A stretch of 64,000 nt of DNA, from assembly GCF_002954405.1 (NCBI RefSeq), contig NZ_MQWC01000004.1, forward strand, positions 1,058,990 through 1,122,989. Direction: 5' to 3'. Shown one piece after another: positions 7,674 through 16,705 of the stretch. The notes below the pieces were generated by a model. That model was not told the origin of the DNA, did no database searches, and saw nothing but the letters and a program-made list of their open reading frames with translations. The translations under genes were made by a program, and so were the position numbers. Within the stretch, counting starts at the first letter, position 1, and each line of letters starts with the position of its first letter. This stretch comes from Salinibacter sp. 10B. GTDB lineage: Bacteria; Bacteroidota; Rhodothermia; Rhodothermales; Salinibacteraceae.

Positions 7674-8246
7674 CTACGAGGCATCGCCTCGTTCGTTCAC
7701 GTGCGCGGCGGCATACACGAGAGCAGTAACAGTTTTCATATCTTTGATCTCGCCGTTCCGTGCCTTTGCAACGGCTTCCGCAAGCCCCATCGATACAACC
7801 TTCACGAACTCTCCCTCCGTGAGGTCCTGTTCGCCCCGCTCCAGTCCGTAAGCGGCGTACACATGAATGAGCTCATTGCTATATCCGATGCACGGATACG
7901 CCGCCCCAATTTTTTCGAACCGATCGGCCCGCCACCCGGTCTCCTCCTCCAACTCTCGCGCCGCCACATCTACCGGATCTTCGTTGGGCTCGTCGAGCTT
8001 GCCGGCCGGCACCTCCAAAAATGTGCGTCGAGGAGGAAACCGGAATTGCCGCACGAGAAGCGTCTGCCCATCGTCAAAGATCGGCACGATGGCGGACGCT
8101 CCCGGATGATCGATCCACTCACGAACTGAGGTTCTCCCGTCGGGCAGGCGCACCTCATCCCGGAACGCCTTCAGTAACACCCCATCAATCAGCTCCTCGG
8201 AAGACAACGATGTTTCAGTGAGATCGCTCATAGGCGTGGGATTCAT
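7674..8246 (-). CDS. Nudix hydrolase, ADP-ribose pyrophosphatase-like
   Basis: This 190-residue protein has a Nudix box at about residues 82-105 (PAGKLDEPNEDPV.AARELEEETGW) with the catalytic REx2EE core. It is preceded by the LLVRQFRFPPRR strand typical of ADP-ribose pyrophosphatases (NudF-like), which split ADP-ribose to AMP and ribose 5-phosphate. The spacing between the box Gly and the first Glu is one residue longer than the canonical GX5E. The ATG at 8246 is used. A second ATG at 8231 (MSDLTETS) is equally possible, and a TTG at 8249 is unlikely. The gene lies between secG and rsmE on the same strand with gaps of 69 and 131 bases. Confidence 0.88.
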   Translation of the reverse strand: MNPTPMSDLTETSLSSEELIDGVLLKAFRDEVRLPDGRTSVREWIDHPGASAIVPIFDDGQTLLVRQFRFPPRRTFLEVPAGKLDEPNEDPVDVAARELEEETGWRADRFEKIGAAYPCIGYSNELIHVYAAYGLERGEQDLTEGEFVKVVSMGLAEAVAKARNGEIKDMKTVTALVYAAAHVNERGDAS

Positions 8247-8377
8247 CAACGGGAACCGGGGCTCCGAACGGGGGGCTTATCCGCGTGCTCCTCCTCTGCC
8301 CGTTTTTCACACATCGCTGACCTCATCCCTCCTCCACTTGTTTCACGAAGGTTGTCCTCCCAAATCCGGGCGCATTG

Positions 8378-9094
8378 CTAACACGTCTGTGCCTGCAACA
8401 TTACCGCGTTCAGAGCCACAACTCCTGCCGTTTCGGCCCGCAGTCGCCGTCGCCCCAGGGTCACGTGTGTGCACCCAGCCCCAACGGCCGTATTCACCTC
8501 CTCCGGTGCGAAGCCCCCCTCCGGTCCTACGAGGGCAAGAACACTCTCCGGGGCGTCTCCCAATGCAGACAGCAACGGGGTGCCGTCGCCCCCTCCGTGA
8601 CAAAGCAATCGCCCCCCAGTCCTCCTGTCCTCCAAAAGCATTTTCGGTGTCTGCGGCTCGTCAAGCTCTGGCAGCCGACTCCGACGACACTGCTTGAGCG
8701 CCGCAATCATGACCTTCCGGAGCCGATCCCTCCGGATGGACTCGCGTTCCGTGCGACGGGTGCGCAGCGGCACAATCCGCCGAACGCCCAGCTCCACGGC
8801 CTTTTCGACAAATGTCTCGAACCGACTGCGCTTTTTGAGAATTCCGAGCCCGACCGTCACGTCGACCTCGGGCTCCCCCACCTCTTGTCGCGTCTCCAAA
8901 ATTCCTCCCACGACCTGCTCTGCCCCTAGATGGTCAATTCGGACGCGGTACCACCCGCCCTGCCCATCCACCACTACGATCTCATCGCCCCGCTCTGCTC
9001 GAAGGACCGATCGCACGTGCCGTGCCTCCTCCTTCGGCAACACCACGCGCGATCCCCGAATGGCCGACGGCGGTGCATAAAAATTCGTCGTCAT
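8378..9094 (-). CDS. rsmE: 16S rRNA (uracil1498-N3)-methyltransferase RsmE
   Basis: RsmE methylates N3 of U1498 in 16S rRNA using S-adenosylmethionine. The 238-residue protein has the N-terminal PUA-like domain (HVRSVLRAERGDEI near residue 26) and the C-terminal SPOUT knot. Visible knot motifs are EKAVELGVRRIVPLRTRR (about 97-114), ALKQCRRSRLPE, VGPEGGF (about 188-194) and the terminal LGRRRLRAETAGVVAL. All are family hallmarks. Length is normal. The ATG at 9094 fits the usual MxxFY start. The gene is upstream of the Nudix gene on the same strand. Confidence 0.95.
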   Translation of the reverse strand: MTTNFYAPPSAIRGSRVVLPKEEARHVRSVLRAERGDEIVVVDGQGGWYRVRIDHLGAEQVVGGILETRQEVGEPEVDVTVGLGILKKRSRFETFVEKAVELGVRRIVPLRTRRTERESIRRDRLRKVMIAALKQCRRSRLPELDEPQTPKMLLEDRRTGGRLLCHGGGDGTPLLSALGDAPESVLALVGPEGGFAPEEVNTAVGAGCTHVTLGRRRLRAETAGVVALNAVMLQAQTC

Positions 9095-9328
9095 TGCTCT
9101 ACTCGTCTAAAAACGGATCTATCGACTCACCTCGTCTCCATACGTCTCTTTTTTTCCGTCTGCTAGCACTATACCAGACGTCGAGGATCAGTGTGTGCCC
9201 GATTGATTCGGACCGAGACGGACAGACCGTCGCAAAATGCCACACGGGATGCCCGTAGGTCCCATTTCGAGACAGTTTTGTTCTGAGTGCTTCAGGGCAA
9301 GTTGCATCGTCGCCTGTGGCAAGGGGAG

Positions 9329-11119
9329 CTACAATCCAACCGAAAGCCCAAAGTGAATGCGTCCATCGGCCGGTGTTGCCACGTCTGGATTCAGGGCATA
9401 GGTCGTTGTAATGAGTCCAATGCCCGTATCGATCTGGAGCCCGAGTCCGTAGCCCGGATACCACGCTTGGGTGGCGGATGATTCGCCCATCGCAGGCCGC
9501 TCTACATACCCCAGATCGCCGAAGGCATAAAGGTACGACCGTCGATCGAGCTGCAGCCGATACTCGAGGAGTGCACGTGCAGTCACGTTGCCGAGGAACC
9601 GATCCTCGTCGTAGCCCCGAAGCGACGTGGCCCCGCCAAACCGAAACAGATCGCTTCGATCGTACGCCCGACTGCGGAGGACGGCCCCATCGCCTCCAAG
9701 TACCAGCACTTGTCGCTCGAACAGCGGAAGAAACGCCCGAACCGTGCCTTCCAGTCGCTCCTGCCGTAGAGACGTACGCTCACGGGTCGTATCGCCCGCA
9801 GCCGTGATGCGACGGAGCATTCGCTGCTTCTGCCCCTGATCTACGTACACGTCCACCTGAAGCCCGCGGCGCGGGTTCACGTGCCGGTCGAGGGATTCGT
9901 ACCGCACGCCGAGACCGTAAAACAGCGTCTGCGATCGCGGAATGTGCTGCCGACGCCCCCGGAGTTGTGCCCCGGCCGGCCCCGGCTTCACAACCTCCCG
10001 GCTGAGACGCCCCGTAAGCTCGAAATTCCGGTACAACTCATAGCCCGTGCGTAGGCCGTAGGTCCGTTCACTGTACGTCGAATCGCGCTGCTCGCCCCGA
10101 AACTGCCCCGTCACGCGAAGGGGAAGACCGAAGAGATACGGATCCGACACCGAGAGGTCGAAAATGCTCGTCTGGCCCGGCCGCCGGTCGAGGGTCAGGT
10201 CGAATCGGCGGCCGCCGCCAAACAGGTGCTCCAGCAGCAAGTGGCCACTCCCAATCAGCTGTCCTCCCTCGCGCCCCTCCGAGGGCGGCAGGTAGCCCAG
10301 CACCAGGTCAAACGCTCCCGGCGGCGCCTCGTCGACGGGGACATGAAGAATCGCCCCCCCATCGGACGTCACGGTGAGCTCCGGCGCTCCAACGGACTCG
10401 AAAAAGGGATTTTCTTGCAGCGTCGAGCGGAGGGTCTCAGGATCATAGTCGGTGAGAAGCGCCCCAATGCGAAGATCCGTGAGACGCGCTAGCAGGGCGG
10501 GTGACGTGCGGGCGTCATCAGGCACTGTGATGCGCTGAAGCCAGAGCTTCGGTCCCTCCTCAATGGCAAGCGTGACCATCAGCTCAGGCGCGTTCGTGGT
10601 GTCGAGCGCAGTTTCTGTCACGCGAACCTGAGCTAGCGGGTGCCCCATCTCTTCGTAGCGGTCCAAAAGCGCCTGAATGTCGGCCTGAAGACGATTGGGA
10701 TTGAGTGGCTCTCCTTCTTCCGTATCGACCAGCCGACGCACCGTTGGGGCAGGAAGCACACTCGCTCCCTGGATGCGCAGACGCCCCACGTCTACCCGCG
10801 GCCCCCGCTGTACGTAGAGGCGCACGTTGGGGCGCGCGGCACTCGTGTCAATGTGCGCTGAGTCGAGACGGGCGTAGTAATACCCGTTGTGCCGATACCG
10901 GTCGACAACCCGGGTGCCAACGGCACGGACACTGTCGGTAGATGCCGCAGGCGAAGTCTCCGGCCACGACGTCACCGTGCCGTCCACCACAAGCGTCCAC
11001 TCTGGCCCTGGCGCCTCCCCAGAGGACACCGACTGTCCGTAGAGCGGGCCTGTTGCTGTCGTACCAACAGCGAGCAACACCGCCCACGCCGCTAGGTATA
11101 GCACGTTGTCGCCATTCAT
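9329..11119 (-). CDS. Omp85-family outer membrane protein (BamA/TamA-like)
   Basis: This 596-residue protein begins with a signal peptide (hydrophobic core YLAAWAVLLAVGTTA, cleavage near residue 29). The periplasmic part (about 35-245) contains POTRA-like repeats with the expected strand-helix pattern, such as VDVGRLRIQGASVLPA and QADIQALLDRYEEMGHP. The C-terminal half is a beta-barrel of the surface-antigen D15 type. It contains the Omp85 hallmark in FGGATSLRGYDEDRF (LRGY corresponding to the (V/L)RG(F/Y) loop-6 motif) and ends in a strand closing with FGLSVGL. Length is shorter than true BamA, closer to TamA-like or orphan D15 proteins. A role in outer membrane protein or lipid transport is family inference. 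It is transcribed divergently from the exported protein at 11141. Confidence 0.85.
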   Translation of the reverse strand: MNGDNVLYLAAWAVLLAVGTTATGPLYGQSVSSGEAPGPEWTLVVDGTVTSWPETSPAASTDSVRAVGTRVVDRYRHNGYYYARLDSAHIDTSAARPNVRLYVQRGPRVDVGRLRIQGASVLPAPTVRRLVDTEEGEPLNPNRLQADIQALLDRYEEMGHPLAQVRVTETALDTTNAPELMVTLAIEEGPKLWLQRITVPDDARTSPALLARLTDLRIGALLTDYDPETLRSTLQENPFFESVGAPELTVTSDGGAILHVPVDEAPPGAFDLVLGYLPPSEGREGGQLIGSGHLLLEHLFGGGRRFDLTLDRRPGQTSIFDLSVSDPYLFGLPLRVTGQFRGEQRDSTYSERTYGLRTGYELYRNFELTGRLSREVVKPGPAGAQLRGRRQHIPRSQTLFYGLGVRYESLDRHVNPRRGLQVDVYVDQGQKQRMLRRITAAGDTTRERTSLRQERLEGTVRAFLPLFERQVLVLGGDGAVLRSRAYDRSDLFRFGGATSLRGYDEDRFLGNVTARALLEYRLQLDRRSYLYAFGDLGYVERPAMGESSATQAWYPGYGLGLQIDTGIGLITTTYALNPDVATPADGRIHFGLSVGL

Positions 11120-11140
11120 ATCGGATCACGCTCCTGCTGC

Positions 11141-11503
11141 ATGCTGCGTCCTTCGGCCCTCGGACTTGTTGCCAGTCTCGGCCTGTTTCTGCTCGGCACT
11201 ACAGGCCCCTCCTCCGTCGAACCTGCCGGAGAGGCTCGGGTTGCAACGACCCGCCCCCCCGACACGATCGCGTCCACCGCGTCGACCGATACGCCCGTCC
11301 TCGTCTCGCTCCCCGCCCGCGTGCAGGACGCCCCGGTCACGCAGTACACCATACTCAACGGCCCGGCTCTCAGCGGCGTTGCCGGACGCTCGCTCACGTG
11401 GATTACTCAAGGGGTCGACCCGGGCACCTACGACATCGTCCTTCGCGCTACCCATCCAGAGCTCTCGCCCGACACCCTGGTCGTCCGGGTCACGCTCCAG
11501 TAG
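11141..11503 (+). CDS. small exported protein of unknown function
   Basis: This 120-residue protein has an N-terminal signal peptide (LGLVASLGLFLLG core), a Thr/Ala/Pro linker to about residue 50, and then about 65 residues whose pattern (VQYTILNGPAL-like strands, LTWITQGVDPGTYDIVLRA, DTLVVRVTL) suggests a small immunoglobulin- or cadherin-like beta-sandwich. I do not recognise a named family. It is divergent from the Omp85 gene with only 21 bases between starts, so the promoters must overlap. mutY follows on the same strand after 188 bases. Confidence 0.65.
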   Translation: MLRPSALGLVASLGLFLLGTTGPSSVEPAGEARVATTRPPDTIASTASTDTPVLVSLPARVQDAPVTQYTILNGPALSGVAGRSLTWITQGVDPGTYDIVLRATHPELSPDTLVVRVTLQ

Positions 11504-11691
11504 ATATAGGCAGCCAGCCCCCCCCCCAGCGGCCCGGCCCCAAAACTTTGAAGAGCCCGTCACGTGCTGCGGAAGACGTTGCACTTCGGGTGTGCTCCCT
11601 GCGTCTTTGGGAGTGATTTGTTTCCGAGCCTCCGTCTTCAGCCGGTTCTCGCTTCCCTCCACAGAAACGACTTTTCCAACCCCCTCTTCCC

Positions 11692-12810
11692 GTGTCGAAC
11701 GATTATCTGACTCCGACCGACCGCCAGCGCCAGACTTTTCGTGAGGATCTGCTCGACTGGTACGACGAGCACAAGCGGTCGATGCCCTGGCGCGAAACCA
11801 ACGACCCCTACCGCATCTGGGTGTCGGAGATTATGCTGCAACAAACCCGGGTCGATACAGTCCGCGATTACTACCCCCGCTTCCTGGAGGCCTTTCCAAC
11901 CGTGGAGGCACTTGCGGAGGCCGAGCGCGACGACGTGCTCACCTACTGGGAAGGCCTCGGCTTTTATGCCCGGGCGCGCCACCTGCACGAGGCAGCGCAG
12001 ACGGTCGTGGCGGAGCATAATGGGACAGTTCCTGATTCAATGGACCCCATCCGCGACCTGAAGGGGGTTGGTCCCTATACCGCCGCCGCGGTCCTCTCTA
12101 TTGCCTACCAGAAGCCCCACGCGGTGCTGGACGGCAACGTGACGCGCGTGCTGAGCCGCGTCTTCGCTTTGGAGGAGGATGCCACCACCACATCGGCCCA
12201 AAACGCCCTCCGCGCCCTTGCCAATGACCTGTTGGAGACTGCCCGACCGGGCGACTTCAACCAGGCACTGATGGAACTCGGAGCGCTCGTCTGCACTCCC
12301 AGCACGCCGCTCTGTGACCGCTGCCCGCTTCAGAACACATGCCGCGCCCACGAGGCCGGAACGGAAGAGGACTACCCCATCACGCCGGAGTCGGAGCCGG
12401 TGCCGCATCACGACATTGCTGTGGGACTCGTATTTGATGGCGACCAGATCCTCATCCAGCGTCGTCCGGACGAGGGCCTGCTCGGCGGCCTCTGGGAGTT
12501 TCCCGGTGGCAAACAGGAAGACGACGAAACGATCGAGGAGGCGTGCCGGCGCGAGGTGCGGGAAGAGCTCGGCATTGACGTGGCGATCGACGACCACTTT
12601 TACACCCTCTCTCATGCTTATTCCCACTTCAAAATCACTCTTCATGCCTTCCGGTGCCACATTGATCAGGGCACGCCAGAAGCCCGAGAAGAGCAACCGT
12701 TTCAGTGGGTCCACGTGAGCGAACTCGACGAGTACGCCTTTCCCCGCGCGAACCGCCGCCTCATCGAAGAACTAGAACGACGCCAGACCGAACCGTCCCT
12801 TTTTGACTGA
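11692..12810 (+). CDS. mutY: A/G-specific adenine glycosylase MutY
   Basis: MutY removes adenine mispaired with 8-oxoguanine or guanine in base-excision repair. The 372-residue protein has the HhH-GPD fold with catalytic Glu46 (SEIMLQQTRVD), the helix-hairpin-helix LKGVGPYTAAAV (123-134), catalytic Asp147 (LDGNVTRVLSR) and the [4Fe-4S] cysteines 201, 208, 211 and 217 (Cx6Cx2Cx5C). The C-terminal Nudix-like domain (about 240-360) recognises 8-oxoguanine. It keeps a near-complete Nudix box (FPGGKQEDDETIEEACRREV). The start is GTG at 11692, because the family begins about 15 residues before the WYDEHKRSMPWR block. It is convergent with the membrane-protein gene at 12817. Confidence 0.95.
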   Translation: MSNDYLTPTDRQRQTFREDLLDWYDEHKRSMPWRETNDPYRIWVSEIMLQQTRVDTVRDYYPRFLEAFPTVEALAEAERDDVLTYWEGLGFYARARHLHEAAQTVVAEHNGTVPDSMDPIRDLKGVGPYTAAAVLSIAYQKPHAVLDGNVTRVLSRVFALEEDATTTSAQNALRALANDLLETARPGDFNQALMELGALVCTPSTPLCDRCPLQNTCRAHEAGTEEDYPITPESEPVPHHDIAVGLVFDGDQILIQRRPDEGLLGGLWEFPGGKQEDDETIEEACRREVREELGIDVAIDDHFYTLSHAYSHFKITLHAFRCHIDQGTPEAREEQPFQWVHVSELDEYAFPRANRRLIEELERRQTEPSLFD

Positions 12811-12816
12811 CGCCGT

Positions 12817-13326
12817 CTACTCGATCACCTCGGCCTCTGCGGCCCGAACGCCCTCGCCCCCACCCTCGTCCTCGCCAAACACCGCTGCGCCGATGGCTCC
12901 CCCCACGGCGCCAAAAATCGCATAGACGACTATTCCGAACAGAAGGCCTAGAACAAAGGCCATCATCCCTCCGCTTCCGCCCCCCTGGAGCTGCTCCATC
13001 ATGTCCGGCGACATGCCCTGCTGGCCCTGCATCATCTGCTCTATCATGTCCTGCGAAATGGTCGTCGAATCAAGCCCCAAGGGCCGAAGCAGACGGTCGA
13101 AGATCGACCCAAAAATGGCCCCTGCAACGCCCGAAAGGGCGCCCAAAACGGCCCCATCGCCTACCTCGATCGACGTGCCACTCCGGCTCGTAAACTGCTG
13201 CACGGCCACCATGCTGCCGAGAACAACTCCCAGACAGCACACCACATTGATGAAGCTAAGGTAGGAGGAACTCAGCACGCCCGTGACGACGGCCCCGATA
13301 AGAATGGACTGTTGTCGCGTAGTCAT
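12817..13326 (-). CDS. small integral membrane protein, function unknown
   Basis: This 169-residue protein (ATG at 13326) has hydrophobic, Gly/Ala-rich segments at about 7-27, 26-45, 58-78 and 117-143. Between the last two lies a Met/Gln/Gly-rich loop (MIEQMMQGQQGMSPDMMEQ). The tail is acidic. The glycine-zipper-like repeats suggest helices that pack into an oligomer. No family is recognised with confidence. An earlier in-frame start eight residues upstream is possible but adds a polar stretch. It lies 160 bases downstream of the DUF2085 gene on the same strand. Confidence 0.7.
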   Translation of the reverse strand: MTTRQQSILIGAVVTGVLSSSYLSFINVVCCLGVVLGSMVAVQQFTSRSGTSIEVGDGAVLGALSGVAGAIFGSIFDRLLRPLGLDSTTISQDMIEQMMQGQQGMSPDMMEQLQGGGSGGMMAFVLGLLFGIVVYAIFGAVGGAIGAAVFGEDEGGGEGVRAAEAEVIE

Positions 13327-13487
13327 AGAAGGGCTTCGTCCGTTGAACAAGAGAATCGGTATGAATAGAATTGGAGAGCCTCATTCGTCCGGCCCCGATC
13401 GCAAAAGTAGAGAAGAGGACTCCCAACTGAAAGGGGCTCCATCCGGCGCAGTGCTCTGCCGGCACGGGATCTCGCCTCCCTTCACAA

Positions 13488-13955
13488 TCATGCCGAATCG
13501 GCACGCTCGTCCATTCGTCGAAGCACCTGTGCCGTCGCAAAGCTGGCAGCCACAAGACCAAACACCATCCCGGTTGCGGCCCGGCTGACGGGAGTGTTGC
13601 TCCAGAGCCCCACAACCGGTCCCACCCAATCCATCCCAAGAGGCAAGAGACTCCCCAGCAGCACGTACCGCCCATGGGTCCCGACCCGTTGCCAGAAGAG
13701 ACGCCCCCACCCTACGGACGCGACGCCGATGACCAATCCCAGGTAGATCCCTATACACCGATCGCAAATGGCCAACTGGACGCCCCCGAGGTGCGGCGAT
13801 CGGACGGCAACTTGGTGACACACTGGGGAAAAGGCATGCATTACGACCGCCCGCCAGAATGGCGAAAACAGCGGCGGAGAAAGGGCAAGCGCGACAACAG
13901 CAATTGTCGTCGCCAAAAAAAGCATCCAGGTCCGACGACGCGACGACATTCTCAT
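13488..13955 (-). CDS. DUF2085 family membrane protein
   Basis: This 155-residue protein has four hydrophobic segments and the DUF2085 signatures: CHQ at 46-48 (FSPVCHQVAVRS) and CDRCIGIYLG (64-73), where the cysteines and histidine look like metal or redox ligands. Function is unknown in the family. It starts 24 bases after the stop of the metal-permease gene, on the same strand, so it belongs to the znu-like transcript. A link to metal handling is an inference from this position. Confidence 0.85.
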   Translation of the reverse strand: MRMSSRRRTWMLFLATTIAVVALALSPPLFSPFWRAVVMHAFSPVCHQVAVRSPHLGGVQLAICDRCIGIYLGLVIGVASVGWGRLFWQRVGTHGRYVLLGSLLPLGMDWVGPVVGLWSNTPVSRAATGMVFGLVAASFATAQVLRRMDERADSA

Positions 13956-13979
13956 CGTGCTACAACCGTCTGTTTCGAA

Positions 13980-14780
13980 TCAGAGGCGGCCCCCAACCAC
14001 GACTGCGATCCCGAATGCGGCGGCCTGCACAAGGATAATGGCCGCCCCGCTCGGAAGGTCGAACGCGTAGCTGCCAAGCAGCCCTCCCACAGCTGTCATC
14101 CCTCCCAGCAACACGGACACCACCGTCATGCGCGGAAACGTGTGGGCGAGCAGGCGAGCCGCCGCAGCTGGAATGACAAAAAAGGACGCGGCAAGCACAA
14201 TGCCTACCACCTTCACCGCCGCCACGATGGTCACGGCCAAAAAGACCGACAGCACGTAATCGTCGCGGTCGACGGGCACGCCGTCCGCCCGCGCAAGATC
14301 TCGGTCGAATGTCGCGTAGGCCCAGCGTCCCCAGAGCGGCACCGTCCCGCCTGACAGCAGGGCAATGCCCCCGAGGACCCAGAGATCGGCCGGCCTCACT
14401 GCAAGGATCGACCCGAAGAGATACGCAAACGCGTCGGCGGTGTACGACTGCTTGAATGTTAGAAGGACGACCCCGACTGCAATGGACGCGGCGAAGAACA
14501 CGCCGATGGCCGTATCCCCGCTCACGGTACTACGGTGCGTAATCGCGGTGATGCCGAGCGCCACCACAACCGTAAACGGAAGGGCGGTCCAGAGCGGATT
14601 CAGTCCGAGGAGTAAGCCGAGGGCCACCCCACCAAACGCGGCATGTGAAAGCCCGACCCCGAGGAAGCTCAAGCGCCGTTGTACGACGAAGACGCCGTAG
14701 TAACTCGCCAGCACCCCAACCACGACCCCCGCGGCGAGGGCTCGCTGCATGAATGGAAGCGAAAGGGCATTCGGAAGCAT
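13980..14780 (-). CDS. metal ABC transporter permease (ZnuB/MntB type)
   Basis: This 266-residue protein of the ABC-3 family has eight or nine hydrophobic segments. Diagnostic stretches are the SFLGVGLSHAAFGGVALG block (about 38-55), the coupling-helix region and VVGIVLAASFFVIPAAAARL near residue 205. It forms the membrane channel of a zinc or manganese uptake system with the ATPase encoded just upstream; the gap is 9 bases, so translation is probably coupled. Zinc and manganese cannot be told apart from the permease alone. Confidence 0.92.
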   Translation of the reverse strand: MLPNALSLPFMQRALAAGVVVGVLASYYGVFVVQRRLSFLGVGLSHAAFGGVALGLLLGLNPLWTALPFTVVVALGITAITHRSTVSGDTAIGVFFAASIAVGVVLLTFKQSYTADAFAYLFGSILAVRPADLWVLGGIALLSGGTVPLWGRWAYATFDRDLARADGVPVDRDDYVLSVFLAVTIVAAVKVVGIVLAASFFVIPAAAARLLAHTFPRMTVVSVLLGGMTAVGGLLGSYAFDLPSGAAIILVQAAAFGIAVVVGGRL

Positions 14781-14789
14781 GAGTGGCTG

Positions 14790-15536
14790 TTACCCCATGA
14801 GCATGGCATGTGCGTGACCCGTGTGCCCAAAGGCCTCTCGCAGGCCGGCATCGGTGAGCACCTCCTCCGGCGGCCCAAACCCCACCTGTCGTCCGTCCAG
14901 CAAAAGAACCTGATCGGCGTGATGGTACGCCGCGTTCCAGTCGTGGGTCACCATGACGATGGTGGTCCCCCGCTCTTCTTGATCCGTCTCCAGCACGTCG
15001 TACAGATCCGCGGCCCCGGCCACATCAATGCCGGTGGCCGGCTCGTCCAACAGAATGAGGCGCGGGCGCCGAGCCAAGCTGCGCGCCAAATACACGCGCT
15101 GCAGTTCGCCTCCCGATAATCCGTCCAGAGGCCGATCGGCCAGCGCCTCCGCCCCCACCCGCCGCAGCGCATTCAGGGCCTGCTTTCGATCGCCAAACGA
15201 AACCCGAAAGGACCACCGTTGATGAAGGGCCGTGAGCACCAGATCGAGGGCCCGAGCCGGAAACGTGCGATCGAGTCGTTTCACCTGCGGGACGTATCCC
15301 ACAAGGCCCGGCTCAATGCTCGACGGGCGACGACCGAGCACGTGCGCGTTCCCTGTATCCGGCGGCCGTAAGCCAAGCAACACGCGAAGCAGCGTCGTCT
15401 TGCCGCCTCCATTGGGCCCCACCACGGCCACAAAGCGGCCCGCGTCGACCTCAAACGAGACATCGTCGAGTACAGAATGATCACCGAACCGGACGCTGAG
15501 ACTGGAAACAGCAACCGCGGGAGGAGCATGCGTCAC
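14790..15536 (-). CDS. metal ABC transporter ATP-binding protein (ZnuC/MntA type)
   Basis: This ATPase drives the permease encoded just downstream. With the GTG start at 15536 it has 248 residues, with Walker A GPNGGGKT (40-47), Q-loop VPQ (82-84), signature LSGGE (140-144), Walker B LILLDEP (160-166) and the switch His in VTHDW. The frame stays open to 15680, but the extra 48 residues look non-coding and have no ABC similarity, so the internal GTG is preferred. It is separated from the binding-protein gene upstream by about 246 bases, unusually far for such an operon. A second promoter may therefore lie there. Confidence 0.92.
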   Translation of the reverse strand: MTHAPPAVAVSSLSVRFGDHSVLDDVSFEVDAGRFVAVVGPNGGGKTTLLRVLLGLRPPDTGNAHVLGRRPSSIEPGLVGYVPQVKRLDRTFPARALDLVLTALHQRWSFRVSFGDRKQALNALRRVGAEALADRPLDGLSGGELQRVYLARSLARRPRLILLDEPATGIDVAGAADLYDVLETDQEERGTTIVMVTHDWNAAYHHADQVLLLDGRQVGFGPPEEVLTDAGLREAFGHTGHAHAMLMG

Positions 15537-15692
15537 GGGAAAGAAAAACGCGGAACGCGAAGAAAAACGAACATCAGTCGAGGCAACGCCCACCACCACG
15601 GGCTGATCCCTTGAGATGTCGCTCAGAAGATTGATGTGAGCACCGAGACACAGTGCCCGACGGTGCAAAATGGTGCTCAATGAGTCCTGCTA

Positions 15693-15730
15693 TTGCACGA
15701 CCGGGCTCACGCAAAACTCATGTTGCACGA
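15693..15730. promoter_or_regulatory. candidate direct-repeat operator before the metal ATPase gene
   Basis: TTGCACGA occurs at 15693-15700 and again at 15723-15730, exactly 30 bases (about three helical turns) apart, in the gap between the binding-protein and ATPase genes. Regulator and promoter are unknown. Confidence 0.25.
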
Positions 15731-15782
15731 GATTCACAAAATCGGAGGCTACGGCACATCCGTAAAACAGCTTCCGAATCGA

Positions 15783-16661
15783 TCACGGAGCGAATTGGAA
15801 GAGCGAATCGCGCAACACCCGAGCGTTGTAGAGCATCAACTCCGCATAGGTCTCTCGCCCTTCTGTGCCGCCCAGGGGGTCAAGCGGAACCAACGGCAGC
15901 GTTGCCGACTCCGCAACCGCCTGCGCCGCACGCGCCGAAAGATGCTGCTGCGTCAGTATGCCCCGTGCCCCTGACGTCTCCGCCACCTGCACCATCGCTT
16001 GCAGTTGTCGAGGGGTCGGCTCCGCCCCCGGACGCGGCTCTACGACGCCGACCAGAGGAGGACCGTACTGGTGAAGAAAGTACCGGAAAAACGGCTGTGC
16101 GAGAAGAACCGGCGTGTCGCGAATCGGCTGTAGGATGGTCCGCAGTCGTGCATCAAGGGTGGTGAGGGCTGTGGCAAACGAGTCGGCGTTTGCCTGATAG
16201 GTCGAGCAGCCCTCCGCATCGATCGCGCAGAGCGTGTCGGCCAGTACCGGGAGCAACGATATCACAACCTGCGGATCCGTCCAAAAGTGGGGATCGACGG
16301 TCTCTGTGTCTTCGAACGCCCGCTGCGCAGTGGGGGGCACGAGATCGAGCAGGGCCAGACGACGTGTCGATAAATCAGCGGCCCAGCCGTCAAGCTGCTC
16401 GGCCCCATAGACGAGTGCTCTCCCGTTTGCAACCGCCCGTACGTTGGACGGCGTCGGATCGTAGGTATGAGGAGAAGATCCAGGCGCCAGTAGCACGTCA
16501 ACCGTCCCTCGCCCTTCCACGATCGGCGCGAGAATCATCTCGAATGGGGGAATGGTCGTCACGTACCGGGGCGGGCCTTCTGAGGGGGCCTCCGTTCCTC
16601 CACAGGCGGCAAGGAGCAGGAGACTCCCTCCGACCAGAACGCACGTCCGCAACGCACTCAT
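15783..16661 (-). CDS. metal-binding lipoprotein of an ABC uptake system (ZnuA-like)
   Basis: This 292-residue cluster A-I substrate-binding protein has a lipoprotein signal (LLLLAAC, lipidated Cys20). Metal ligands are visible as His65 (SSPHTYDP), His125 (VDPHFWTDP) and His197 (RYFLHQYG), with an acidic fourth ligand likely in LVPLDPLGG. The long His/Asp-rich loop of many zinc-specific ZnuA proteins is absent. Three His ligands still favour zinc, but manganese is not excluded. It delivers metal to the ATPase/permease encoded downstream. It starts 44 bases after the methyltransferase gene. Confidence 0.9.
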   Translation of the reverse strand: MSALRTCVLVGGSLLLLAACGGTEAPSEGPPRYVTTIPPFEMILAPIVEGRGTVDVLLAPGSSPHTYDPTPSNVRAVANGRALVYGAEQLDGWAADLSTRRLALLDLVPPTAQRAFEDTETVDPHFWTDPQVVISLLPVLADTLCAIDAEGCSTYQANADSFATALTTLDARLRTILQPIRDTPVLLAQPFFRYFLHQYGPPLVGVVEPRPGAEPTPRQLQAMVQVAETSGARGILTQQHLSARAAQAVAESATLPLVPLDPLGGTEGRETYAELMLYNARVLRDSLFQFAP

Positions 16662-16705
16662 TTCGAAAAATTAGATCTCATGGAAAAGATGGTTGTGCGT
16701 TCTCT

